A stretch of DNA of 47,044 bases from Welwitschia mirabilis (Eukaryota; Gnetophyta; Gnetopsida; Welwitschiales): positions 54,051,234 through 54,098,277 of the forward strand of contig JBOZIK010000001.1 in the NCBI GenBank assembly GCA_051453625.1, in the 5' to 3' direction. A program made the translations under genes and the position numbers. The notes below the pieces were generated by a model. That model saw only the letters and a list, made by a program, of their open reading frames with translations, was not told the DNA's origin and searched no databases. Position 1 is the stretch's first letter. Each line of letters begins with the position of its first letter. Below, piece after piece: positions 25,156-36,390 of this stretch.

Positions 25156-25520
25156 TAAGATTAGTGATGAGTTTAAAACCACTATTTGATTAGAAGGTTA
25201 GTGGTGTTCCTCAAACCATAGTCTATTATAAGGTTAGTGATAAGCCTCAAACCACACTTTTGTAAGGAACACAATCCAAAGGTATGCAAGTTTCGACTTT
25301 CTACATGTGGACTACCTATGTTCGGGAACCACATTATCTAGTAAGAGCTTTTATTTTTAAATTTTTCTTATTTCTATATTATCAATCTTTGTTTATTGAT
25401 TTTTTTATGAGCATAATTTTTTCCTTTTTCTCTTTTTTTTTTTTTATTGAAACTTGTTCACCCCTTTCCTCTAAGTTCAACAATCCACACTTAACTTCCT
25501 TATTATCATGAATAAAATTT
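25156..25520 (+). mobile_element. Tail of a copia-type LTR
   Basis: Opens with three diverged copies of AAGGTTAGTGATAAGCCTCAA-type units (about 25160-25265) and ends with a pyrimidine-rich tract and TTCACCCCTTTCCTCTAAGTTC at 25457-25478. The latter matches the U5 end of element A at 36292 (TTCACCCCTTTCCCTCTAGG). No primer site follows, so this is probably a truncated or solo LTR. Confidence 0.5.
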
Positions 25521-28500
25521 ATAAAGTTCTAATTGTAAATCTTGTGTGCTCTATTATTCAAAGACCTATGACTTAGGAGTCATCATTACTATCAAGAATG
25601 ACATACACATTGGATTCTTATGTGGTATTTATCATGGTTAGTGAATTAATATTAGAGGGAATAATAATATCTCATATAAATGTTTTTCTAAGCCATAAGT
25701 GCCATAAGTGAATGCTAGTTCCACTGTATTTCTTTTATAATACTTAGTTTATACCTACTTATAGATAGATGTTTCTAAAAAAAATACACTGAAAAGGCTT
25801 TACAAAATGCTCTATGCCCTTGGAAGTTCTTATTATTTACAAGTTGGTGACTTCTCATTAGTTCAAATTTCAAAATAGCTATAATTGTCTTAGAATTATA
25901 GGGGAACATTTGTATTATTAAAAAGAATTCCAAAAGAATATAGAGAGGATATTTTGAATCTTATATGAAGAGTTGTAAAAAGATTGTATTAGATGTGTTT
26001 TAAAGATGGGAAGATTTTTAGGGTGCACACCTAAGTTGTTAACTAAAGGGAAGATTGCTTATATTATTAAGAAATGTAGTTTTTAGAACCTTTCCAATGT
26101 AGAAATAAATATAAAGGGGCATAATAGCAATGGCCAATAGGACTTTAGTACCAAATTCTACTTTTTAAAGAAAAGTTAAAGAAGACTTTTTTATAGGCAT
26201 TCAATTCCCATATTAGAAAATGCACTCATTTTTAAGTCTTGTTGTAAAACTTTATAAAATTGCACTTTGATAACACTCAAATTCTTTTGCATGGCATTTC
26301 AAGTTAAATGTTTTCTTTTTTGCATTTTTCTTCAAGGATTTGCAAGCTTCTTATAATGATTTCATCATCTCTTATATCCTTCAAATTTTACTTTCTGCTA
26401 TGTGCACTTTATTTTAATATATAAAAATAGAGTTGATTACTTTCTTTTATTTCATGTTTTATATTTGATTAAAAAATTGATTATGTTATTCATCTATTTT
26501 ACAAATCAACATTTATTTGCATGTTTAGTATCATTAGATATTTTTATGAATTTTTTACATGAAAAGAGATGTTTTGGAATAACTATAATTTCATTTAAAT
26601 GTTAAGTTATGTTGTTTAATTTATGTTTAATTTGTAGAGATTTTTTTTATCTTTGTAGAATTATTTTCATCTGGGTCTCATGTTTTTTGGATAGTAAAGA
26701 TGGTATATCTCATGCCACTACTTTAATCATATTTATATCCTAAGATCCTTTAACTTGATCTAGTGCATTCCAAACTATGCTTTTGAGATGGATGTTTCAT
26801 TTTATAACTATCTTATGTTTATGATTTTTAGACTTAAAAATAATAAACAATCTTTAATAAGTACAAGTGATGAATGTGAAGTTCTAAAATGGTTCTTATT
26901 ATTGAGTACATTTCAACTATATACAAGAGTCTATTTGGATCAAGCAACTAAATTAATCTTAAGTTTAAAGGATCCAAAGCCATTCCAACAACTCTATACT
27001 TTACTCTGCCAACTATGATTTCTCTATATTCTTAAATCAAATAAAATTAATGAAGCTTCAAAATCTAAGAACCAATATTTCTATTTTTTAGAAAGGTTTC
27101 TTTATAGTAGAGGGTTTATATTTAATTCATAGTTTTTTTTAATGTACTTCATCGCTATGTGTTTATTACTTATTCCATGTGAACTTAACAAAATTGAAAC
27201 TATCATTGATTATTTAGAACACTTATGTCCAGTGATTAAAAATTTAGTTGTTACATATGTAAAACATTTTTCTATTTAAAAGATGTCCTAAACTTATGAT
27301 TAAGATATGTGTTTGAGTGCTACATTACTCTTTCATTAGTGGTGAAATTTCAATTATGGAGTTCTTAAACCCTTTATGAACTTATATTACTTATTTCCTT
27401 TAAAGGTCCTAAAAGAGCCTTTTCTTAAGCTTAAGGGGAGTTGGTTATGTAGTGACTTTGAATCAAAATTTCTTCTCCTTCTTAGTTTCTATCTAGAAAG
27501 GGTTTTACAATTGGTGAATTTTAGGGTGTTTAGTACCTCAACTTAAGAGGATTTGAAAGAGTAAGAAGTGGAGGTTAATTTGAAGGGAAAAGAGGGGTTC
27601 ACAAGTAATAAGAAGGGTAGGATGATAGAGGAAGAACCTTAGATGTGTTTAGATCTTATTGATTTGTTTCCCCACCCACTTATTAAAGATGGTTTTCCGA
27701 GGTGCATTCTTTGGGGGTCCTTTCGATCTTTTGATTTGACTTCTTGTTAGTCTCTTTCTTTTTTTTCTTTTTCCTTTTCAATTTTATTATGTCAAAAAAG
27801 TGTTTAGTTTTAGCTCCTTTATGTTGAGATTTTCTAGATTAGTGTAGAATAGATCATGAGTGCAATTATCTTTGTTTCATAATTATTGGATAATTTATTT
27901 TTATAACCCTTCCTATGATAATCATGATTTATCATATAGATTCTACATTCAAAATTTCTAGATTCGGATTCACAAGTAAAAATAGTGTGGGTTCTTCTTA
28001 AAAACAATTTCCCCTTCCATGATGAAAGGCTTCCATTCTATGAAAGATAGATCTCATCTATAAAAAAAGTATGTGCTATTTAAAAAGATAATAATTTGTA
28101 ATCTAAATGGCTAAATATTAAATCGAACATACTCTTATCAGGACGACTTCATATGGGTTCTAATGCTTTTACATCAATTGCACCTAGCCCTAACATTACC
28201 CATGTAAGGGCAACCTCTAGCTAATAGAAATTTGTTAATAAGATTATTTGATAGCAATATTGTATGCATTCCTCATAGGTTTTAAAAGATCAACTACTAA
28301 AGAATTACCATTCATCACCATTCATTATGCTCCCATATCTTCAATAATGGAACAAAATCAATTTGAAAGCTTGGGTTTAGTGGAAATCAAATTTGAGGTG
28401 GCAAATACAAGGTTGAGTTATCATTTGATCTGACATAGTAAACATAAAGATACATACTATTTCATCTACACTATGAACATTATATGCATTTCCAACAGCA

Positions 28501-28639
28501 ATGTCTAATTCCCTTAAAACATTAAGTCCAAAAATTCCCTTAAAACTCAATTTCTTCTTCTTAAACCTCATCCTAAGCCCTAAATCACTCTAAAATCACT
28601 CTCCCTTTTCTTAACATTCCAAGTAACATTCGTTCAAGA
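25521..28639. other. AT-rich intergenic DNA
   Basis: No gene that I can support. Short frames at 26402-26605 and 26788-27018 (the latter with FQLYTRVYLDQATKLILSLK) have no recognisable family and lie in AT-rich sequence where such frames arise by chance. The minus-strand frame 28377-28571 (LNVLRELDIAVGNAYNV) reads a little more like protein but is unassigned. Confidence 0.4.
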
Positions 28640-29045
28640 GTTTGATGCTTGCTATCGTGTGAAACGAGCAATTTTTACTGAAATTAATCATTCCCTGCTC
28701 AACGTACAAGCACTCAAAGGCCTTCGGTCGTTTGAATCATTTCCGACGAAGCCAACCTTCTTGTCGGACACCGCGCACCTGCTACTTGCATCTTCGCCGC
28801 AGCCGAAATGGGAAAACACGGGAAAAAGCAGCGCGGAAGGCGCTCTGGATATATTCGCAACAGCGTAGACGGTCTGGAGTCGAACGATGACTCCCTACCG
28901 TCATCTGCATACGACANNNNNNNNNNNNNNNNNNNNNNNNNNNNNNNNNNNNNNNNNNNNNNNNNNNNNNNNNNNNNNNNNNNNNNNNNNNNNNNNNNNN
29001 NNNNNNNNNNNNNNNNNNNNNNNNNNNNNNNNNNNNNNCCTTTAC
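28640..29045 (+). CDS. Probable first exon of a low-copy cellular gene, unidentified
   Basis: A sharp rise in GC content begins near 28690, unlike anything else in the window. An ATG at 28808 has a purine at -3 and G at +4. It opens MGKHGKKQRGRRSGYIRNSV, then DGLESNDDSLPSSAYD, up to the N gap at 28917. The protein start is strongly basic, then serine- and acid-rich, as in several nuclear or nucleolar proteins. After the gap, CAG|GTATGTATG at 29059-29061/29062 is a good splice donor, so the exon may end at 29061. A longer frame from 28659 also covers the island and could be the 5' UTR or an alternative frame. I do not recognise the gene. It may instead be a gene fragment carried by a transposon. 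Confidence 0.45.
28917..29038. other. Assembly gap (122 N)
   Basis: Lies inside the GC-rich putative exon. Frame across it cannot be trusted. Confidence 0.95.
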
Positions 29046-29150
29046 CAACGTTCCGTGCAGGTATGTATGTTCTGTAAACTCTTATGGTATGAAACGTTTA
29101 CAAAATATCCATAAATGGCAGGAATATTGTCCATGCCGCTGTAGTCTTCA

Positions 29151-29300
29151 TAACAGAGATAAAGAAGAGTATTGGGTCCTGAGATGTTTGGTTAAAGGGC
29201 ATCATGTGTAAGAGTGTTGTGTTGGTAACAGAGATCAAGGGGAGTCTTGGACCCTAAGATGTTGGTCAAAGGGGTACAAGAGCGTTCTTAGAGTGTGTGT
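29151..29300. repeat. Tandem duplication, 75-bp period, two copies
   Basis: Both copies start TAACAGAGAT (29151 and 29226) and share GAGT-TTGG-CC, AGATGTT, GGT-AAAGGG and AAGAG in the same order. Diverged at many positions. Confidence 0.8.
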
Positions 29301-30104
29301 TCCTTATCTTGGAAAATGGTATTGTATAAGCATAGTCACCTTTCTTAGGGGTGTGCTTTTTAGCCACCCTCTTTGGCTCAGTGTAAGGTGAACTACGTAC
29401 ATGCTCTTCCTTTTTATTACAGAAAGCTGCAACATAATGAAACCAACTTTATTGTAATTTCCAGATTGTTAGAGTCATGAACATTTTTGCCTTCACCACA
29501 ACCAATTTTGCTCTAGGTTTGATCCTTTAATTCTTCATATTTCATGTTTCTATTTATTACCTCCCTTGACTTTATCCCATTCTTTTGTTATTCTTCCTCT
29601 TCTTCATGTTTCTTGAACTTAATTCATCTTGAATTGTTGTTCTTTTGACAAGCTTTGTTTGTGGTCTTCATATCGCATGCCAAACCCATCACAATTTTAA
29701 TAGTCTTATTCGATGGCTTAAACAATTTTATGATTTATTAATGATTGTAGGTTATTTCAAGGACAAGGACCCAAAAGTGTAAGTGAAAATAAATGACATG
29801 AAGAATTGGTGGAGGAGTTAACTGCAAATGTAAAAGATGTTCCTCCAAAAGTAGGAATTATTAAATTAGTGTCATCAAGTTAGGTTATGAAGCCCATAAC
29901 AAAAATGCAAATTGGAAATGATTTTTGTGTCTAAGAGGGAAATGGATGGAAGAATGGAGAACAGAGAGAGGCAGTGATTACTTGCATAATGAGATCCTTC
30001 AACTTGATTTTACAAGTTAAAAAGTTGCCTTCTGAATAAAGGAAGAGCATTTTGGTACCTACGTATAAAAGGCAAAGGAGATCTTTAAACATGTATCAAC
30101 TATT
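29301..30104. other. Intergenic DNA
   Basis: No gene seen. If the GC-rich island upstream is an exon, this could be intron: TTTTATTACAG at about 29413-29423 would serve as an acceptor, but no coding signal follows it. Confidence 0.35.
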
Positions 30105-30460
30105 AAGAGATAAAACTCGTGTCACATTATAAAGCTTTGGGAGATAGTATATAACAATGAATTGGAAAAGAATTTAAGATACTTGAAAACATATTGGATT
30201 TATGCCAAGGATATCAATCACCAAAGGTATTTCCTATTAAGCAAATAATGAAGAAGTTTGGAGAGAAGTGGAAGAACATACATGCATTCTTTATAGTCCT
30301 AGAAAAGTCTTATGAGAGGATCTCAAGAGATTTGGTGTGGGAGCCATTATGGAGGAAAAGCTATTCATGTAGGCATATTGATATAATTTAAGACATATAT
30401 GAAGGGGTTGCAATGTATAGTAGAGCACTTTCATGGAGAGACAAATAAGTTCCCTCTGTA
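30105..30460 (+). pseudogene. RTE-like LINE reverse transcriptase fragment
   Basis: Non-LTR retrotransposon RT. Reading with small frame changes gives EIKLVSHYKALGDSI (family YRGIKLMSHTMKLWERVIE), IGFMP (QFGFMPGRST), then at 30270-30440 HAFFIVLEKSYERISRDLVW, EPLWRKSY, a stop and DIYEGVAMYSRA. The family block is MVFIDLEKAYDRVPRDLVW / IKDMYEGA. The block containing the first catalytic aspartate has changed from FIDLEKAYD to FIVLEKSYE. Only about 350 bp survive, so it is a dead fragment. The endonuclease and C-terminal parts are missing. Confidence 0.8.
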
Positions 30461-31280
30461 GATGGCAAATGGTTTTTTTTTTTTTTAATAACTACTTTTT
30501 GCATTAGTTATGAATGCATGAATTAAGTTTCCAAGTTATGGTAGCATTGTGTCTGTTGTTTGTAGATATGGGTTGTTGATTGCTAAATCAAGAAAAGAGA
30601 TTGATGTTAACTAGTTCCTTAAAGAAAAGCTGTAAAAGAAAAGTGAACAAGAAAATAACTATAATAAGCATGAACTATATGGAATGCATTTTAGTTATTG
30701 GACATGTAACATTCATTGGTAAAAAAACAACTACTAGTGGGTTTAACAAAGACATGATTTTTATTATCCAGGATTGGACGTATAAGATGTTGACAAGCTA
30801 AAAACAAATGTATCAAGTACTCTTAGAATTAAGTGGGCAAATTGAATACATATAACTAGAATGTTGTGCAGGAAACAAATATCTATTTGAGTTAACAGGT
30901 AATTATATACAAATATTGGATTGTAGATATAGCGGAAAAATAATAAATGCTTGTGTAAAGATGTGTACATGGATCGATCTGTATTGTAGCTAGAAATGCA
31001 ATTCAGAAATGAGTATGTTAGAGGATGTCCATCTAGTCTTGATAGAAGAAAAGTGGTGGAAGGAAAGTAATTTAGAATTGAATGAGAAGGTTTTAGCATG
31101 TCCAATGTCGATCATAGATAGTACCAATGAAAAGGAGTGCATTAATTCAAGTAGAAGGAAAATGAAGAAAAAGAAAGTCAATGAAGGCATGAACAAAGTA
31201 GGTCCTAAGTAGATGAAATGCCATAGAGTGTTATAAGTTGTATCTCTAAACAAGAGTGAGTAAAAATAAGAACTTGTAAT
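30461..31280 (+). other. Unassigned region with weak coding character
   Basis: A run of 13 T at 30474-30486 is followed by plus-strand frames at 30580-30801 and 31009-31212 (ending with the basic SSRRKMKKKKVNEG). They could be parts of one broken gene or transposon ORF. No domain is recognised. Confidence 0.3.
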
Positions 31281-31547
31281 TGATCCTATATAGATGGGAT
31301 AAGGCTATGATAATGGTGGTAGTGTACCTATTGTAAGATGGGATCTTTCAAGTTTCAATCTCAAAAATTTAATATATGTTATAGTAGGTTCCTCCACATT
31401 TTCTTTTGTATATTGTTCCTATGTAAATGGGATAAGCCTATGGTGATGTTGATAGTATACCTCTTGTAGGAGGGGATCTTGCAAGTTTTAACCTTAAATA
31501 TTGTAACATATGTTTTAGGGGGTTCCCCTACATTTTCTTTTCTATAA
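31281..31547. repeat. Tandem duplication, 133-bp period, two copies
   Basis: Copy 1 from 31281 (TGATCCTATATAGATGGGAT) and copy 2 from 31414 (TGTTCCTATGTAAATGGGAT). They share AAGCCTATG, GGGATCTT, CAAGTTT and ACATTTTCTTTT in the same order. Confidence 0.85.
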
Positions 31548-32270
31548 TAGTAAATAATAGTATTTTAAGTAATGTGTTACAAGTTTATGCAATGAAAACA
31601 TAAACCCAACAATAAAAAGAACACCAAAGATTAATGTGCAGCACTCCCATGTGCGAAAAACCATAACAACAATATAGAGCTCTCAGTTTCCAACCAAAAA
31701 AATGAAACTCAAGGGCACAAGTCATCTTTGATAGCTAGAGTGTGAGACACAATAGTGGCTACCATCAGAAAACCCTAATCAACAAGTTCTAGATTAGATT
31801 AGAATGCCTTCCCTCTATCATTAATTGTTGTTATGTAATCTTCCATTAGGATGACAACCCCAATCTCACATTGGTACTATAACAAATAAAAAAGTCACAT
31901 CCTACATAAATTGATTTGTTTGATTTAGATGTCACTAATAAAATTAAAGAGTGAAACATAGGAAGACAATTTGGCTTTACTATTTAACAATCTTCCTTAA
32001 ACATAAATCTAACTAGTCCTCAAAGACAAAACAGATGCATAGTGCCAACACCCATTACTTGCATCATAGCTATCCTAATTTATTTTTCTGTAGAAGCCAT
32101 CTCTCTCCATTTTTATCACATTTTTCATGAAATCAACAACATTTCCTTTTGTAATTACCTTTTACACATTTACATGTCTGTCTTCTATTGCTTCTTTGAT
32201 AAAGTGGAACTTGACACAAGTGTATTTTTTCCTCCCATGATATGTAGGATTCTTTGTTAAAAAGATGATA
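31548..32270 (-). other. Non-coding flank of the copia fragment
   Basis: Sequence resembles the 3' non-coding or LTR part of a minus-strand copia element (CACATTGGTACTATAAC at about 31876), but no paired copy or PPT was found. No gene. Confidence 0.3.
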
Positions 32271-32279
32271 CTTAACTAT

Positions 32280-32830
32280 CGTAAAGCAGGTGGTGCCTTT
32301 GTGTTAGCCCTAAGGAATTAAGAAACATGTATAACACAACATTTTGTTGTAAGCTTCTTCTAATGCAACAAATTCTACCTTAGTGATTGACAAAATTGCT
32401 TATGGTTGAAATCCTTATAGCTAGTTAATTACTCATATTATCGATCTTCTTGAGTCGTAGTTATCTGAAAAGCTAGCATCCAAAAAAACATAAATATTTA
32501 AGTCATCACCAACAAAGCACAAACCAACTGTTTGAGTACTTTCAAGTACCTTAAAACCTACTTCATTGCTTATCAATGATTATTGCTATTGCTTCCCATG
32601 AATTTGGTAATAGCTTCTATTGCATATGCTATATTTGAACGTGTACAAAACAAAAAACATCAAGAAAGCCCTTGCTGATACATATGGAACATCTTTCACC
32701 TCTTTAGCCTTGCCTTCTGTCTCTAGAGAGTTCCATTTTGATATTTAAAAATAAGTAGCTGACTAAGTTTGGATAGGCTTGTCATCTTGAATACTAAATT
32801 GTTCTAATGCTTTTCTAGCATACTGACAGA
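32280..32830 (-). pseudogene. Ty1/copia reverse transcriptase end and RNase H, degenerate
   Basis: On the minus strand the pieces read, in order: YARKALEQFSIQDDKPIQT, DVPYVSARAFLMFFVLYTFK, IAYAIEAITKFMGS, DLNIYVFLDASFSDNYDSRR, and SITKVEFVALEEAYNKML. These are the copia landmarks VPYASAVGSLMYAM.CTRPDI / AYAVGVVSRFMSNP / GYSDADWAGDLDTRRSTSG / LSSTEAEYMALSEACKEA. The catalytic aspartate of the D-A-S-F motif is kept, but several frameshifts and stops break the frame. Integrase and gag parts are absent. Confidence 0.82.
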
Positions 32831-34683
32831 CTTTGAAATAAGGCCTATGAGGGGTCTAGAAATTTTGAGTGCCTTTATAAGGTTATACGTTCATGAAAAA
32901 GTAAGATAAAGCTATAGTGAAAATGGATTTAGGAATATAAGAAATTAAGAAACATCAAAATGTTGCTACTTGCAGTTGCATAGCGATGAAATTGTAGTAG
33001 TACCATCGCCAAACAATGATGTCGAATGATGCCTTCTTTTGTAATTTTTACTACTTGCTATTACCTAGGAACAAGCTAGTAACCATACATTTTTATGAAG
33101 TTGTTTCCACTTAGCGTTGCCTTCTATTTAAGTTCTCCCATAATTGTTGCTAATTGCCATTGTCCAGTGACACAAGTAGTGATACTATTGTTACATAACC
33201 AACTTAAATAACTTCTTTTTAAACTGTTTTTGGAATTAAAATCTATTTAAATAGGGGGCTTATCTTTGCAAACTAATATTCTTGATTACTTGGGTTACAT
33301 AATAAAAGTAGCAAGTGTTGAGGAAGCCATTGGAAAAGCCTTTAAACAATGTCCTTTGCCTCATCTTGATAGTTGGGATGAGATATTCTTACCAAAGTCC
33401 TCAATGTAAGACATGGACTTATTTAATACATCAATGTAATAAGGTTCATTTTCCATTTTTCAAATTGTACATCACATTAGATTATAGGTTAATGCTCTTA
33501 TTTCCTAAGTATGTATGATTCATAGTTTAAGGCTAACTGAGTGACAACCTACTAGTTCCTATTGGTTACTTGCACTGAGTATGCATTGAGTAGATTACAT
33601 GCATTGTTTGCATTACTTTTTCCCTCTCTTCAAAGTAGTAATTTATTTTTTTATAATAGCAATTTGCATTTGTTTTCTCCCAAGTGTTGGTCTCCTCTCT
33701 AACCTCTTCCCTTCACTATTTATGATATTTGGCATGGTTAAATGATGTGAAATGCATGCTTTGAGACATACACAATAGTTTTATTACATTTTGTCACCAT
33801 TGTTGAGGAGGATAAGTAGGTCTTCTATTGAGGAGAACATCCTCAATGAAGCCTAGAGGGAATATTTGGTCTTCCATGCTTTGTTTGATACTCTTGGTAA
33901 GAGTAATTAGTGAATAACAAAAGGGATTGCTCTACAAACCCTATTTGGGTTTGATTACTCTACACTTACATAGTTTGTGCTTTTATTTTGTTTAATAAAT
34001 AAGTATAACCACTCAGTATGATCTTGGTGATTGAGGCTTTATGCACTCGTATGCCTTTCATCTGATGGTATGAAATATTTGTTTCTATTTTTGTTTTAAC
34101 AAAAACTTGTAGTAGCCACCATTTACATGTCATCATATGTCTCAAGAATTGGGCAACAACAAAAGGCTTGTTAAAAAAAAAAAATTATAAATGAACTATT
34201 TGATTATAAGCAACTTCATGTGCCTAAGCTAAATTTGTGAAGAAAAGGTTTAGACCATGAATCCTCTTTTGTTAATAAATTACTAGAATCCCCTCCATTA
34301 AACGTAGTTGTCTTATCTCCTATGATTAAAGTTAAACTTGATAGTAAAGAATTTTAAGAAATATTTTGCATGCTAGTTTAAGTCTTTGCATTGTAGTTTT
34401 GAAATACTTACATCAAAATAATTTTCTAGTCTTATATGAAAAACCATGTAATGAAAAATCTTTTTTTGAATACTATGACTTGTTCTCAAAAGATGTGTAT
34501 TAAATTTTTATCTTTTTAACTTTGAGATAAAGTTTAGTTTTGGTTAGGAATTATGGCATCCATTTTTTAAAGAAATTTTTTCGATCTTGATTCCTTATTT
34601 GTCAAAAATGGATCAAAAATTTTCAAAAATATTATATCCTCTCCATACTTAAACATTTTACATAGATAATTTTTTCATCTTGT
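32831..34683. other. AT-rich intergenic DNA
   Basis: No supported gene. The frame at 33315-33518 has no recognisable motif. A run of 12 A at 34173-34184 is the only simple-repeat feature of note. Confidence 0.4.
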
Positions 34684-34790
34684 CCATTTCTTTATCAACT
34701 TTTTGCTAAGAGACATTGACCATTTCTTTATCAACTTTGTGGTAAGAGACATTGTTCATCTCTTTATTAAGTTTGTGCTAAGACACTAGC
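34684..34790. repeat. 36-37-bp tandem repeat, three copies
   Basis: Units CATTTCTTTATCAACTTT...TAAGAGACATTG start at about 34685, 34721 and 34757, the last more diverged. It ends about 25 bp before the 5' LTR of element A. Confidence 0.85.
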
Positions 34791-34814
34791 AAAAGCCTAG
34801 TTAATGGATGTGTT

Positions 34815-36325
34815 TGTTAGATTATGTTTTACTAATTGATGTCAAACTAATGTTTTCTGTATAGCAAATTTTGTGTATCTTGTGCAGAAGATGCTAATTA
34901 CTTATAGGTCAAAAGATGAAATTAAAACCATCAAATTCTGAGCACTAGAAACCTATTAGTTCATTTACCCTCTTGAGGGGTTGACTAGATTTTTAAGGGG
35001 TTGACCGCACCTAAAGTAGATAGACAAAATAAATTAAATCCAGAGGGGTCGACCAGATTTCTGATGGGGTCAACTAGACCTGTAACTTTGAGAACTAGTG
35101 TCGCTAAACCAAATGGCAAGGAGTCGACCGGATCTTTATGGGATTGACTGGATTTGAAGACCTGATAAACGATATTCCTGAACTACATGACAAGAGGTGG
35201 ATCAGACCTTTGATGGGTTCAACTCGACCTATAATGGGGTTGACTAGACCTGAGCATTGTGTAGCTGATATCCTAAGTCGATCATCATGGGGCTAACCAG
35301 ACACTTGAAGGGGTCGACCAGACCTAATGCTGGAAACTAGAAAGATCTTTATTAAGATAAGTGGATGACCGAACTTTATAGTGGGCGACTAGACTAGGAT
35401 TGACTGGATCCAGAAGGGGTCAACTGGATATGAAGCCATAAGAAATTAAGATGACTAAAATTTTCACTCGGGCAACCAGTGTAAGTCACGACACCAGATT
35501 GGGTTGACCAGACTTTTGAGGTATCAACCGGATGAAACAGAACTAAAGCTTTCTATTTGTTATGTATCCGTTAGATAGCCATTTTCTAGCCATTTATAGC
35601 CATTAGAAGCATGTTTCAAATGTAATAAACCCTAAAAGCTTTTAAATATGAATAGCTAAGAGATAGATGACCATAGAATTCTTTGGAACCATTTTCAATT
35701 GTGTTAATCTTTTAGATCTAAGGAACAAGCACTGTAGTCGTATAATATTCACTGTTGTGTCTTGGCATCTGTACTTCTGATCAAGGAAGATCTATTGTCT
35801 ATATCATCTTTACATTTAAGATCAGATCTTGTGCTTTATCTATTGTACATCTACAAGAGAAGAGCTCTATCAAATCCACTGTATCAAGAATGAGTGATAT
35901 CCGTGCATATTGGCAACATTGCATCACTACCTTGTATTGTAAAAGGTTGAGATTAAGCCTTGAAAAGTGTATTTAAATGTTGAGACTAAGCCTGGAAAAC
36001 TTCATTTGTAAAGGTTACAGGTGAATCTAGAATACCTGGTGGAGTAATGAAGATCCAGATCAAGCTTAGGAATAAGATAATCATCAAGAGTGGAGTAGCA
36101 GATTTCCTAAACCACTATAAATCCTATGTGCATCTATTTGGTACTTTTGTGCTTTCAGTTAGTTTATTTCTTTACTTCTATTAGCTTTTCTTTTTATACA
36201 CATTTTACATCAGTAATTTATTTTGTACAAGTTTTTGATACATTTTTTATTCATTTAGAATACTCTATTGTAATTTTTTTTAAGAACCTATTCACCCCTT
36301 TCCCTCTAGGGTTCTCGATTCTATT
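34815..36325 (+). repeat. 5' LTR of element A
   Basis: Starts TGTTAGATTATGTTTT. The same sequence, with about one difference in ten over the first 95 bp, starts the 3' LTR at 40538. U3 holds the paired motif array at 34981-35529. A weak TATA-like TTTATAG lies at 35593. The U5 end has TTCACCCCTTTCCCTCTAGG, then ends just before the primer site at 36329. Most differences from the 3' copy are C/T or G/A changes. Confidence 0.88.
34981..35529 (+). promoter_or_regulatory. Array of paired GTCGACC-type motifs in LTR A
   Basis: Degenerate copies of GGGGTCGACCAGACC, all in one orientation. Taking the T of TCGACC (or the aligned base), starts are 34981, 35001, 35049, 35070, 35124, 35144, 35198, 35219, 35240, 35293, 35314, 35365, 35385, 35400, 35420, 35451, 35472, 35504 and 35524. 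Eight pairs and one triplet, always 20 or 21 bp apart inside the group. The function is not known; position upstream of the transcribed part suggests an enhancer or protein-binding array. Confidence 0.9.
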
Positions 36326-36328
36326 AAT

Positions 36329-36340
36329 TGGTATCAAAGA
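36329..36340 (+). other. Primer-binding site of element A
   Basis: TGGTATCAAAGA, three bases after the LTR, matches the copia initiator-methionine tRNA site TGGTATCAGAGC at 9 or 10 of the first 12 bases. Confidence 0.85.
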
Positions 36341-36390
36341 TAAGTTCAGTCCTATTTAGATTTTAACTGATCTTGACTTTAGAACCTTAC

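Noticed and set aside
28377-28571. Minus-strand frame with LNVLRELDIAVGNAYNV
   Set aside because: Reads somewhat protein-like but no family or neighbouring exon could be recognised.
34981-35529. CRISPR-like array
   Set aside because: Units are 6-15 bp, degenerate and with no distinct spacers; it lies in a plant LTR that is repeated at 40538.
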